Below are positions 9,398 to 18,182 of a stretch of 64,000 bases of DNA, in pieces. Within the stretch, counting starts at the first letter, position 1; each line of letters starts with the position of its first letter. The position numbers and the translations under genes were made by a program. Location of the stretch: assembly GCF_001307805.1 (NCBI RefSeq), contig NZ_CP013862.1:2976001-3040000 (forward strand). The letters are read 5' to 3'. The notes below the pieces were generated by a model. That model was not told the origin of the DNA. It saw only the letters and a list, made by a program, of their open reading frames with translations, and ran no database searches. This DNA is from Lentibacillus amyloliquefaciens (GTDB lineage: Bacteria > Bacillota > Bacilli > Bacillales > Amphibacillaceae).

Positions 9398-9418
9398 ATA
9401 ACAGAAGGGAGGTTCTTT

Positions 9419-11596
9419 ATGGCGAACTCAAATCTGGATACAAATGTGAGTCAAGAAGAAATGAACAAGCAGCTGGATGAGCTGGAAGGCAGTGACAGAA
9501 CACTATATGGCAAAATGGCGTTCATTGTATTAATTGTTGCTGTTGCATTTTCATTATTTCACCTGTATTCAGCCGGTATCGACATGCTGCCGAATCGTCA
9601 GCTGACAGCAGTGCATCTGGCCTTTGCCTTAACCCTCATTTTTTTAATCTTTCCATATAAAAAGAACCTCGGGCAAACGAAAATTCCCTGGTATGATATG
9701 GTACTGGCAATCCTTGGGGCATCAACCGGCGTTTATATTATCATGATATCTGACGTTCTTGTTGGCAAAGTCGGTAATCCGAATGCGTTGGATACCACGA
9801 TATCTTTCATTGCATTGTTGCTGGTCCTCGAAGCAACACGTCGAGTGGTCGGAAAACCGCTTGTCATACTGGCAACGGTTTTCATGCTGTACGCATGGCT
9901 CGGTGATATGTATTTGCCGGACTTTCTTGGTGCACGGGCGATCTTGCCGGATGCGCTGAACCACTTTGGCTTTACATGGAATGAAATCGCCGAGTTTATG
10001 TATTTGTCCAATGAGGGTATATTCGGAACACCACTGACTGTTTCAGCACAATATGTTTTTATTTTTATTTTATTTGGCGCTTTTCTGGAGGTGACCGGGG
10101 CAGGTAAAATGTTTATTGATCTGGCCATGTCACTTGTCGGTTCGTTTAAAGGCGGACCGGCCAAAGCATCCGTTATTTCATCCGGTATGATGGGCTCAAT
10201 ATCAGGCAGTTCGGTAGCCAATGCGGTTACCACAGGCACGTTCACCATACCGCTGATGAAAAAGACAGGATTCAGGCCAAAGGTTGCCGGCGGTATTGAA
10301 GTAGCTGCTTCCTCAAGCGGGCAGCTGCTGCCGCCTGTCATGGGTGCTGCTGCCTTTATCATGGCCGACTTCACCGGTATATCTTATCTGGAAATCGTTA
10401 AATCGGCAGCGATTCCGGCATTGCTAAGCTATACAGCCATTTTGTTCATGGTACATCTGGAAGCGAGCAAGAATAATTTAGTCGGCATCCCGCGAAATGA
10501 GCTCGTATCGCCATGGAAAATCTTAGCTGGCCGTGGTTATTTGTTGCTGCCGATCGTAGCAATTGTCATACTGCTTGTCATGCGGCTGACACCGATATTG
10601 GCATCATTTATGGCGATTGTCGGTACAATTGCGATTGCTCTATTTTCTTATCGGATGCAGCAGCGTTTGGGTGCCGGTTTTCTCGTTGCGCTTCTGTTCA
10701 CAGGTGCAGCCTATGCAGCACATTTACTATTCGGCTTAAATCAGTACGTTACATTTGTCTCCATTGGTGCCTTGATGTTTGCGCTCATCTGGTATGCGAT
10801 GGGTAAAAAAGTTGCTGGTGAAAAACAGGATAAATTTGGATGGAAAGAGTTTTTTACGGCGCTTGAGCTTGGGGCAAAAAATGCGCTAAGCGTGGTTGCG
10901 GCATGTGCGGCTGCCGGAATTCTGACAGGTGTTGTGACAATGACAGGACTGGGGCCGATATTCTCCGGTTTGATTTTGGATTTGGCAAACAACCAGATTT
11001 TCCTTGTCCTGCTGTTCACGATGATTGCGTGTATCATCATGGGCCTCGGTCTGCCGACAACTGCAACCTACATTGTACTTGCAGCTGTCATGGCTCCGGC
11101 TTTGATACAGCTGGATATCCCGGTATTGGCAGCTCATCTCTTCGTATTTTATTATGGAATCCTTGCCGATGATACACCGCCGATTAACTTGCCGGCATAC
11201 GCGACAGCGGGTATTGCCAAAGCAGATCCGGTGCGTACCGGTGTGCAAGGTTTTAAATTTGATATGGGGGCATTGCTTCTGCCGTTTGCGTTTGTGCTTA
11301 ATCCGATTTTGATTTTGCAGGACGATACAGCAACGTGGATTCAGATTCTGTTAAGTATTACCACAGCGTTTATCGGCATTATTGCCTGGTCTACGTTTAT
11401 TCAAAGCTACCTGTTCACCAAATTTGGCTGGATTGAGCGGATAATGGCTGTAGGGGCGGCGGTTGTTTTGCTTAATCATGCACTATGGACAGACTTGGTC
11501 GGTGTTGGACTATTCGCTCTGATTATTGTCTATCAATGGTGGAAAAAGAACAGAAATGATAAATCCGGCATGCAATCGGTTCAGACGAACGCATGA
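9419..11596 (+). CDS. TRAP transporter fused permease (4TM-12TM)
   Basis: 725-residue fused small and large membrane subunits of a TRAP transporter, a Na+ or H+ driven symporter working with the TAXI receptor upstream. The first helices (about 30-145) match the small Q subunit; the rest is the large M subunit, with conserved runs GMMGSISGSSVANAVTTG, EVAASSSGQLLPPVMGAAA, GLGLPTTATYIVLAA and YYGILADDTPPINLPAYA. Ribosome site GAAGGGAGG with a seven-base spacer to the ATG. Operon end marked by a terminator at 11600-11645. Confidence 0.95.
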   Translation: MANSNLDTNVSQEEMNKQLDELEGSDRTLYGKMAFIVLIVAVAFSLFHLYSAGIDMLPNRQLTAVHLAFALTLIFLIFPYKKNLGQTKIPWYDMVLAILGASTGVYIIMISDVLVGKVGNPNALDTTISFIALLLVLEATRRVVGKPLVILATVFMLYAWLGDMYLPDFLGARAILPDALNHFGFTWNEIAEFMYLSNEGIFGTPLTVSAQYVFIFILFGAFLEVTGAGKMFIDLAMSLVGSFKGGPAKASVISSGMMGSISGSSVANAVTTGTFTIPLMKKTGFRPKVAGGIEVAASSSGQLLPPVMGAAAFIMADFTGISYLEIVKSAAIPALLSYTAILFMVHLEASKNNLVGIPRNELVSPWKILAGRGYLLLPIVAIVILLVMRLTPILASFMAIVGTIAIALFSYRMQQRLGAGFLVALLFTGAAYAAHLLFGLNQYVTFVSIGALMFALIWYAMGKKVAGEKQDKFGWKEFFTALELGAKNALSVVAACAAAGILTGVVTMTGLGPIFSGLILDLANNQIFLVLLFTMIACIIMGLGLPTTATYIVLAAVMAPALIQLDIPVLAAHLFVFYYGILADDTPPINLPAYATAGIAKADPVRTGVQGFKFDMGALLLPFAFVLNPILILQDDTATWIQILLSITTAFIGIIAWSTFIQSYLFTKFGWIERIMAVGAAVVLLNHALWTDLVGVGLFALIIVYQWWKKNRNDKSGMQSVQTNA

Positions 11597-11599
11597 ATT

Positions 11600-11645
11600 A
11601 AAGAGCTATTTTGCAGGAATATTACTGTGAAATAGCTCTTTTTGA
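11600..11645 (+). terminator. Terminator of the TRAP operon
   Basis: AAAGAGCTATTT (11600-11611) and AAATAGCTCTTT (11630-11641) form a 12-bp stem followed by a short T run. Confidence 0.88.
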
Positions 11646-11720
11646 TATGGTTATCGCTCCTCACGCAGTTCGTACTAATATATGATATGCTTGGACACAA
11701 GAATGGGAAGGGGTGAGTGC

Positions 11721-12755
11721 ATGAATTCATTTATCAATAAAATTGGGATCGATGCGCCGGTTGTTCAGGCTGGAATGGCGGGCGGTATTACGACCCCTGA
11801 GTTAGTTGCGGCTGTCGCCAATGCAGGCGGGCTTGGAACACTCGGGGCAGGGTACATGAGTGATAAGGTGTTAAAGGCGGACATACAAGCCATAAAGCAG
11901 CTTACTGATAAACCCTTCGCGGTCAATCTATTTGCTGTAAACCTGGAGGCATTTTCCGATGATATCGCCCAAATGCAGCAATTCCTTAATCAATATCGGG
12001 GTGAATTGGAAATGGACACGGGAGAAAGTTCGATTAAAGTCCGTGATTACTTGCAGGAAAAAATCGATGTCATTCTCGAGGAAAATATCCCGATTGTCAG
12101 TACAGCTTTCGGGGTGCTTTCATACATGCTGATCGATCGTTTGAAAGCGAACGACGTGAAATTGATTGGCATGGCAACAAATCTTGAGGAGGCCAAACAA
12201 CTGGAAGAAGCAGGATTTGATGCCGTTGTGGCTCAGGGGATGGAAGCGGGCGGCCACCGCAGTACATTTAATGTGGAAAAATACCCTGATGGCTGTCAAA
12301 TCGGTTTGCACGTGCTGGTGCAGGAGCTTCTTGACCATACGAATCTTGCCATTATAGCAGCAGGCGGCATACATACCAAGTCTCAAGCCGATGCTTTAAT
12401 GACCATGGGGACCTCTGCCGTCCAGCTGGGCACACGATTTTTGCTTGCTGAAGAAGCCGGAACGAATGCAGCTTATCGCAGGGCGCTCATCAAAGCAGAA
12501 ACCAATGATACGGTGATAACGAAAGTGTTTTCCGGACACCCGGCCCGTGCTATCCGGAACAGGTTAGTCGAAGAGGTGGAGGCAAGTGGGATTGCACCGC
12601 TTCCATTCCCTATCCAGAATCAAATGACAAAAGATATTCGCTCGGCCGGAAAGGAATTTGCGATGCCGGAAGTACAGTCGCTATGGGCCGGCCAGGGAGT
12701 TGGTGCGATTGAAAAGGAAGAGAGTGCCGCGGATATTGTGGCCTCGCTTATATAA
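11721..12755 (+). CDS. Nitronate monooxygenase / FMN-dependent enoyl reductase-like TIM-barrel enzyme
   Basis: 344-residue FMN enzyme of the 2-nitropropane dioxygenase family, which oxidises nitronates such as propionate-3-nitronate; close relatives are FabK-type enoyl-ACP reductases. The start PVVQAGMAGGITTPELVAAV, the middle QGMEAGGHRSTF and the phosphate-binding AAGGIHTKSQADALM and GTRFLLAEEA are family signatures; the His of GGHR is the usual catalytic position. ATG at 11721 follows GGGAAGGGGTGAG; the in-frame ATG 39 bases earlier has no ribosome site. Single gene. Detoxification is likelier than fatty acid synthesis because there is no fab context. Confidence 0.87.
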   Translation: MNSFINKIGIDAPVVQAGMAGGITTPELVAAVANAGGLGTLGAGYMSDKVLKADIQAIKQLTDKPFAVNLFAVNLEAFSDDIAQMQQFLNQYRGELEMDTGESSIKVRDYLQEKIDVILEENIPIVSTAFGVLSYMLIDRLKANDVKLIGMATNLEEAKQLEEAGFDAVVAQGMEAGGHRSTFNVEKYPDGCQIGLHVLVQELLDHTNLAIIAAGGIHTKSQADALMTMGTSAVQLGTRFLLAEEAGTNAAYRRALIKAETNDTVITKVFSGHPARAIRNRLVEEVEASGIAPLPFPIQNQMTKDIRSAGKEFAMPEVQSLWAGQGVGAIEKEESAADIVASLI

Positions 12756-12881
12756 GGAGCACAGATAGTAAGTACGGATGCGCTCGGGACGATGTTTTCG
12801 CTCTTGAATTGAAGCTTCCACTTCAGTGATATATCAATTGCTGTAGGAAAGCAACAAAGAATGCGAGAAAGAGCCAAACTA

Positions 12882-12912
12882 AAAGAAATCGGCGAACCCG
12901 CCGATTTCTTCA
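12882..12912. terminator. Bidirectional terminator between converging genes
   Basis: GAAATCGGCG (12885-12894) pairs with CGCCGATTTC (12899-12908), flanked by A and T runs on the two sides. It serves the nitronate monooxygenase (+) and the acyl-CoA ligase (-). Confidence 0.8.
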
Positions 12913-12925
12913 TTCAATTTCACGA

Positions 12926-14545
12926 TTATTCCTCCACCTTGAAATGCGCCTTCACTTGTTCGCGCAATTCCCTTTTCAAGAACTTGCCGACCGATGTTTT
13001 TGGAATTTCATCGAAAAACAAAATGTCATCAGGCAGCCACCATTTGGCAAATTGCGGACGGATAAAATCAAGCAGCTCACGCTTATTAACCTTATCAGCG
13101 AAGTCTTCATGCAGTACTACACAGGCGACTGGACGCTCCTGCCATTCCGGGTCCGGCATGGCCACAACACTGGCTTCAAAAACAGCATCATGCGCCATGA
13201 TAGCGTTTTCAAGCTCAACCGAAGAAATCCATTCGCCCCCGCTTTTTATCAGGTCTTTTGTCCGGTCCACGATTTGAATATTGCCTTCCTCATCAACTGT
13301 CACAACATCACCGGTATGGTGCCAGCCCTTAATGAATGCGCCGGCGGTTCGGTCATCTTTGTAATACTCATCTGCTATCCATGGTCCGCGCAAAAGCAGT
13401 TCGCCCATTTCTTCACCATTCCAGGCAACCTCGCCTGTATTACCGATTACCTTCATCTCCAATCCAGGAACGAGTGACCCTTGTTTGGCCCGTTCATTAA
13501 GTTTCTCATCTTCAGTCATATCCTGCTGATAGCTTTTAAGTCTTGAAAAAGTGGCAAGCGGTGTTGTTTCAGTGGCACCATACGCATGAGCAAACGGGAT
13601 GCCGAGCTTTTGTTCAAATGCCTGAATGAGTCCTTTTGGTGCTGCAGATCCCCCGCAAAGAACAGTACGCAAGCTGGATGTATCATAGTCTCCTTGTTCA
13701 AGTTCGCGCAGGAGCCCAAGCCAGATTGTCGGGACTCCGGCTGTAATGGTGACTTTAAATCTATCAATGAATTCTGCCAGCCGTTTCGGTGTAAAACGCG
13801 GACCGGGCATGACTTGTGTAGTGCCAAACCAGGTACATGCAAACGGTGTCCCCCAGGCATTGACATGGAATTGCGGAACTACCGGCATTGAAATATCTGA
13901 CTCAGATATGGCCGCTGTGTCCGCGAGACCAAGTGCATAACTGTGCAGTACAATACCACGATGCGAATAGACGACGCCTTTTGGTTTCCCGGTTGTTGCG
14001 GACGTATAACACATGCCGGCAGGGTCATTCTCATCAATATCTGTAACAAATGGCTGGGCGGGATCACCGGTCTGGAGTAATTTTTCATAAGAATAAAGAG
14101 GTGTTAAACCGGATTCCGGGAGTTCTTCTTTGTCGGTCATAACGACAAAAGCTTCAACTGAAGTCAATTGGTCTTGAACTTTTTCAATGAGCGGTAAAAT
14201 GTCCTCATCGATAAAGAGGACTTTATCTTCGGCATGATTGATAATATAAATGATATGTTCCGGTGAAAGGCGTATATTGATGGTATGGAGCACAGCGTTC
14301 ATTCCCGGCGCGGCAAAATATAGTTCAAGATGGCGGTGGTGGTTCCAGGCTAACGTGCCGACACGATCACCTTTTTGCACGCCGATCTGTCCAAGAGCGC
14401 TCATTAGTCGTCTGGTTCGCTCGCCAATTTCCGAATAAGTCAGCCGGTGAAGCTTATCATGTGTCTGGGAAATGACTTCTTTCTTAGCGAAAAACTTTTC
14501 CGCATGAACCATCATCGACCCAATCGTGAGAGGGGTTTGCATCAT
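12926..14545 (-). CDS. Acyl-CoA synthetase (AMP-forming fatty acid-CoA ligase)
   Basis: 539-residue adenylate-forming enzyme activating a carboxylic acid, probably a medium- or long-chain fatty acid, to its CoA thioester. The AMP-binding P-loop reads YTSATTGKPKG (about 177-187), A5-type motif AHAYGATETTPLA near 320, A7 GWHHTGDVV near 410, A8 RTKDLIKSGGEWIS near 430 and the C-terminal catalytic lysine in KTSVGKFLKREL. The start is the ATG at 14545, nine bases after AAGGAG; the TTG two codons earlier is less likely. It is closest to the FadD/AlkK-like group of about 540 residues. It stands alone. Confidence 0.9.
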   Translation of the reverse strand: MMQTPLTIGSMMVHAEKFFAKKEVISQTHDKLHRLTYSEIGERTRRLMSALGQIGVQKGDRVGTLAWNHHRHLELYFAAPGMNAVLHTINIRLSPEHIIYIINHAEDKVLFIDEDILPLIEKVQDQLTSVEAFVVMTDKEELPESGLTPLYSYEKLLQTGDPAQPFVTDIDENDPAGMCYTSATTGKPKGVVYSHRGIVLHSYALGLADTAAISESDISMPVVPQFHVNAWGTPFACTWFGTTQVMPGPRFTPKRLAEFIDRFKVTITAGVPTIWLGLLRELEQGDYDTSSLRTVLCGGSAAPKGLIQAFEQKLGIPFAHAYGATETTPLATFSRLKSYQQDMTEDEKLNERAKQGSLVPGLEMKVIGNTGEVAWNGEEMGELLLRGPWIADEYYKDDRTAGAFIKGWHHTGDVVTVDEEGNIQIVDRTKDLIKSGGEWISSVELENAIMAHDAVFEASVVAMPDPEWQERPVACVVLHEDFADKVNKRELLDFIRPQFAKWWLPDDILFFDEIPKTSVGKFLKRELREQVKAHFKVEE

Positions 14546-14730
14546 AAACAACAGCTCCTTTTTAAATTTAACAGGCTTGACTATATAATATCATATAATT
14601 ATTACTATTGAAAAAATTAAATGAAATGTAAGAAAAAAGAAAGCAGCCAGCATTCATGCTACAATGACAGATGAAATAATTTCTTGAATAATGGAGCTCT
14701 TACCGATGGACAAAGGAAAGGCGAAGAACG

Positions 14731-16074
14731 ATGAAAAAACAGCATGATTTTACGCAAGGCAGTATATTCAGGCACCTGATTATATTTTCCGGGCCGCTGA
14801 TGCTGACCAATCTGCTTCAGACCTCCTACCAGTTTGCTGACAGTCTTTGGGTCGGCAATTTGCTTGGATCTGATGCGCTTGGTTCAGTTGCCATTTCGAG
14901 TACCATTATTTTTACGCTTCTTTCATTTGTGCTCGGACTGAACAATGCGGCACTGACCATTTTATCCCAGCAGAAGGGCAAGGATAATGAAGCTGGGCTG
15001 AGGCGTTATTTGAATGCGTTTGTTGTAATTTTAACGATTATGGCACTGGCGCTCAGTGCACTGGGTTATACGCTGGCAGATCAGCTGCTGCGACTGTTGG
15101 GGACGCCGGAAAATATGCTCAGTGAAGCGGAAACCTATTTGCAGATCAACTTTCTAGGTATCCTGTTTTTGTTTGGCTACAATTTTATCAGCACTGTGCT
15201 GCGCGCACTTGGTGATAGCAGAACACCACTCAGGTTTGTGATGATTGCGGTGCTTCTGAATATCGTTCTGAATCCGATTTTTATTGCCGTTTTTAATCTT
15301 GGTATTAATGGCGCTGCTTTTGCAACCATCTTGGCACAGGGCAGTGCGTTTCTGTATGGCTTGATTTATGTGCTTTCCAAAAAGCTTGCTCCATTCACAG
15401 GTCCAAGCCTTCCATCAAAAAAAGAAGTTGGTTTGATATTGAATCTGGGTATCCCGTCAGGTTTGCAAATGGCGGTTATTTCTGCCGGGTCAGCCGCGAT
15501 TATGAGTGTGGTCACGGTATTCGGCAGTGGCGTCATCGCGGGGTACGGTGCAGCTCAACGGCTTGACAGTATATTAATGCTCCCCGCACATGCTCTCGGT
15601 ACTTCCGTTAATAGCATGGCAGGGCAAAATATTGGAATCCGGGACTGGACGCGTGTGAAGAAGATTGCTAAATATGGTGTGATTTACAACTTATCGTTTA
15701 TGCTGCTGGTTGGTCTCCTGGTTGTTGTATTTGCTGAGTACGGCATCCGTATGTTTATTGAAAACGAGGAAGCGGTAGCATTCGGCACAAGGTATCTGCA
15801 AATTGTAGCATTATGCTACCCGTTCTTGGGTGTTAACTTTATTTTGAACGGTATTGTCCGGGCATCCGGCGCCATGTATCAAGTTCTCGCTTTGAATATC
15901 ATCTCGTTCTGGGTGCTTCGTTTCCCACTGGCCTATCTGTTTTCCGAGTGGCTGGGAGAAATCGGAATTGCCGTTGGTATGGGAGCGAGTTTTGTGCTGA
16001 GCAGTCTCGCGGCATTCATATATTACCGGTTTGGAAAGTGGCGCAAGAAGGAATTGTTTGCTAAGGGAAATTAG
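14731..16074 (+). CDS. MATE family efflux transporter
   Basis: 447-residue, 12-helix cation antiporter of the multidrug and toxic compound extrusion family. N-terminal GPLMLTNLLQTSYQFADSLW and the repeat half PSGLQMAVISAGSAAIMSVV carry the family pattern, with QRLDSILMLPAHALGTSVNS in the second bundle. It begins at ATG 14731 after GGAAAGGCGAAGAACG. The next gene (16087) follows 12 bases downstream, so they may share a transcript. Substrates are probably cationic drugs or metabolites; not resolvable from sequence. Confidence 0.93.
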   Translation: MKKQHDFTQGSIFRHLIIFSGPLMLTNLLQTSYQFADSLWVGNLLGSDALGSVAISSTIIFTLLSFVLGLNNAALTILSQQKGKDNEAGLRRYLNAFVVILTIMALALSALGYTLADQLLRLLGTPENMLSEAETYLQINFLGILFLFGYNFISTVLRALGDSRTPLRFVMIAVLLNIVLNPIFIAVFNLGINGAAFATILAQGSAFLYGLIYVLSKKLAPFTGPSLPSKKEVGLILNLGIPSGLQMAVISAGSAAIMSVVTVFGSGVIAGYGAAQRLDSILMLPAHALGTSVNSMAGQNIGIRDWTRVKKIAKYGVIYNLSFMLLVGLLVVVFAEYGIRMFIENEEAVAFGTRYLQIVALCYPFLGVNFILNGIVRASGAMYQVLALNIISFWVLRFPLAYLFSEWLGEIGIAVGMGASFVLSSLAAFIYYRFGKWRKKELFAKGN

Positions 16075-16086
16075 GAGCGAAAAACT

Positions 16087-16513
16087 ATGAAGCTATTATT
16101 AAGATTGCTCTTGGCAGGTATTATCGGGGGATTTATCCTGGGTATTTTGCTGCAAGGGATAGAATCATTTACCGGAAAAAAGTCTATCGTTTATTATTGA
16201 ATGTGGATTATATCCCGGTGCTCTCAGACTGGTCAATGACAGAAACACATGAATTCTTGCTTCATTTAACCGTGTCGGTGTTCATTGTATTTGGGCTATA
16301 TTTTGTTCTGAGACGGACACGGGCGTCTATTATCCTATTTGTGCTCGGTACTGTTATCATTGGTGGATGTTATTATCCGTTGACAGTTTTATCAGGGGGA
16401 CACCTGATGTGACAGATATGGAGGCTCTTGTTTATTGGCTGTTCGCTCATGCTATATACGGATGTGCAGCCGGAATTATGATTTTTTGGAAGAAAGACAG
16501 GCGGATACGATGA
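16087..16513 (+). pseudogene. Small membrane protein gene broken by two homopolymer frameshifts
   Basis: Three overlapping frames join into one plausible membrane protein of about 141 residues. Frame one starts at ATG 16087 (MKLLLRLLLAGIIGGFILG) and runs to GIESFTGKK; frame two continues VYRLLLNVDYIPVLSDWS through the helix VSVFIVFGLYFVL to YYPLTVLSGG; frame three continues TPDVTDMEALVYWLFAHAIY to a TGA at 16511-16513. The joints fall in an A6 tract (16176-16181) and a G5 tract (16395-16399); adding one A and one G restores a single frame. The stop overlaps the ATG of the next gene (ATGA), as in an intact operon. Either a real decayed gene or a sequencing error. Confidence 0.75.
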
Positions 16514-17129
16514 AGCGTAAAACGAAACAAGCTATCAAGCAAACAGTAATCATTGCAGCTATATTGTCCGGCTTAATGATTTTGCTATCGGTTATGTTAA
16601 CTGAAGGGAAGCAGGATGAGGTGTCCAAATCGACAAGTGCTGTTATTAGCACAGAGGTTTTGGACTACAAACCGCTGGTGGAAAAATATGCAGCTGAAAA
16701 TGATGTTGATGCGTATGTGCACGAACTCATGGCGATTATGATGCAGGAATCGGGCGGACGCGGCAATGATCCGATGCAGTCATCTGAAAGCTACTGCGGG
16801 TCACGCGGTTGTATTGAAGATCCCGAGCTTTCGATTAAACAGGGTGTTGAACACTTTGCCGGGGTGTTGAATGAAGCTGATGGTGATGTGCAGCTTGCTA
16901 TTCAGTCATACAATTTTGGACAAGGGTTTATTGATTACGTTGAAGCGGGCACAGGGGGTATACGCAAGCGGCAGCAATTAATTTTTCCCAGGAAATGTAC
17001 GCCTCCAGCGATAATCAGGCAAAGTATCGCTGCCCGCGTGAAGAAGCCCAGGAAATTGATGCTTGTTACGGTGATATCTATTATGTCCGTGATGTCATGG
17101 CTTACAGGAATAGCCTGGCGGAAATGTAG
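16510..17129 (+). pseudogene. Lysozyme-like (CwlT-type) muramidase gene with C-terminal frameshift
   Basis: Membrane-anchored peptidoglycan muramidase or transglycosylase of the lysozyme-like family (N-terminal domain of CwlT). N-terminal helix about 12-30; catalytic Glu in MMQESGGRGNDPMQ; then SIKQGVEHFAGVLNEA and IQSYNFGQGFIDYVEAGTGG. At the G5 tract 16954-16958 the frame breaks; as read, the tail is unrelated and ends at 17139. With one G added, the family tail appears (YTQAAAINFSQEMYASDNQA, then CPREEAQEIDACYGDIYYV) and stops at 17129. The Glu is kept. The start is ATG 16510, overlapping the previous gene. Confidence 0.8.
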
Positions 17130-17181
17130 TATCAAGTGAGCGTAAATGATATCATGGAAAAAAGTATATGGAGGGATTTTG

Positions 17182-17559
17182 ATGCGAAAAGAAATCTTTA
17201 CAGAAAACGCGCCTGAAGCGATTGGACCATATTCACAGGCTATCGAGGCAGGTGACTTCATCTATATTTCAGGTCAGATTGGCATTAACCCGGAAACAGG
17301 CGAGGTTGCTGAAGGAATTGAAGCCCAGACAAATCAGGTCATGCATAATTTGCAGGCGATTTTAACTGAAGCAGGTACAGATGTTTCGCAAGTGGTTAAA
17401 TTTACCATTTACATTGATTCGATGGACAATTTTGCGACGGTTAATGATATATACGGTGGTTATTTGTCGAAACCATACCCTGCAAGAGCAACCGTTGAAG
17501 TCAGCAAACTGCCTAAAAATGTGCTGATCGAAATGGACGCCGTAGTCTATACCAAGTAA
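17182..17559 (+). CDS. ridA: RidA family enamine/imine deaminase
   Basis: 125-residue RidA (YjgF/YER057c/UK114) protein that hydrolyses reactive 2-aminoacrylate and related enamines or imines from PLP enzymes. Family signatures are APEAIGPYSQAIEAG near the start, YISGQIGINPETG, and the C-terminal PYPARATVEVSKLPKNVLIE with the conserved Arg. ATG at 17182 follows GGAGGG with a seven-base spacer; the frame extends 36 bases further up without a ribosome site. It is the last gene of the cluster beginning with the MATE exporter. Confidence 0.95.
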   Translation: MRKEIFTENAPEAIGPYSQAIEAGDFIYISGQIGINPETGEVAEGIEAQTNQVMHNLQAILTEAGTDVSQVVKFTIYIDSMDNFATVNDIYGGYLSKPYPARATVEVSKLPKNVLIEMDAVVYTK

Positions 17560-17800
17560 TGAACAGGGTCCATTAAAATCGAAGAAATGGCCGGCTGTTC
17601 GCGTTCGCCCTGAGTAAGGAAAATTCAGGAAATTGTCGAGGCAGGATTCGGTGAATATTTTACAGGCGTGCCTTTAACCGCAATTTCCGACAAATATTTC
17701 CCGGGGAATATTTATTGCCGAATTTTGTTTTTTGTATGAGAATGCGCGAAAATTGCTTGTAATGATGTTGCTCTATTCGCGGCCTGTCTTATATGAAAAA
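17560..17800 (+). other. Intergenic stretch with a possible gene remnant
   Basis: No intact gene. On the plus strand about 17625-17738 reads KIQEIVEAGFGEYF, TGVPLTAISDKYFPGN and ends at TGA, but there is no start or ribosome site and stop codons lie upstream in the frame. It looks like the tail of a lost gene; the family is not recognised. Confidence 0.25.
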
Positions 17801-17841
17801 AACTGGCCGTTATCTTTATTGATAAACGGCCAGTTCTTCTT
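17801..17841. terminator. Terminator between ridA and the DUF1450 gene
   Basis: AACTGGCCGTTATC (17801-17814) pairs with GATAAACGGCCAGTT (17821-17835) with a one-base bulge. It overlaps the last codons of the DUF1450 gene on the minus strand. Confidence 0.7.
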
Positions 17842-18061
17842 TTATTGCTTCGCGTATTTTCGCTAAGCATTCTTCAGGTGTGTTGCCGTGAACGCGGCGA
17901 TTGTTCACGAGTGCATAGGGCCGGACCCTGCACAAACCGCAAAAAGCCAGGCATTCATTCATTAATACGGCTACCTCTGGAAATTCACTTTCTATAATAC
18001 CTTCTATATCCAAAGAAGTGATGGCATTTCCGTCACAAACTTCAACGACTATTGCGCCCAT
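17816..18061 (-). CDS. DUF1450 family protein (YuzB-like)
   Basis: 81-residue protein of the YuzB/DUF1450 family. Cys residues are arranged as in the family: VVEVCDGN near the start, then NECLAFCGLCRVRPYALVNN and VHGNTPEECLAKI. The CxxCxxC-like cluster suggests metal or redox chemistry of the thioredoxin-like ferredoxin kind, but the function is not established. ATG at 18061 follows AAAGTGAT; the in-frame GTG at 18070 overlaps this site. Lone gene. Confidence 0.82.
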   Translation of the reverse strand: MGAIVVEVCDGNAITSLDIEGIIESEFPEVAVLMNECLAFCGLCRVRPYALVNNRRVHGNTPEECLAKIREAIKEELAVYQ

Positions 18062-18182
18062 AGCTATCACTTTCTTTCTAATTTATAATTGTACGTTATT
18101 ATTTTTAACATATTCCACACATTTTATCAACATCATTGCCTGCCTAGAAAGTGATGAGCAGATGATTCGGCGCTTCTTAGAT

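Noticed and set aside
9733..10374. 213-codon open frame on the minus strand inside the TRAP permease
   Set aside because: Mirror of a well-supported membrane protein gene, with no ribosome site and Pro/Ser/Ala-rich shadow composition.
16197..16412. Separate 71-residue gene starting at TTG 16197
   Set aside because: Better explained as the middle part of one membrane protein split by single-base losses on both sides.
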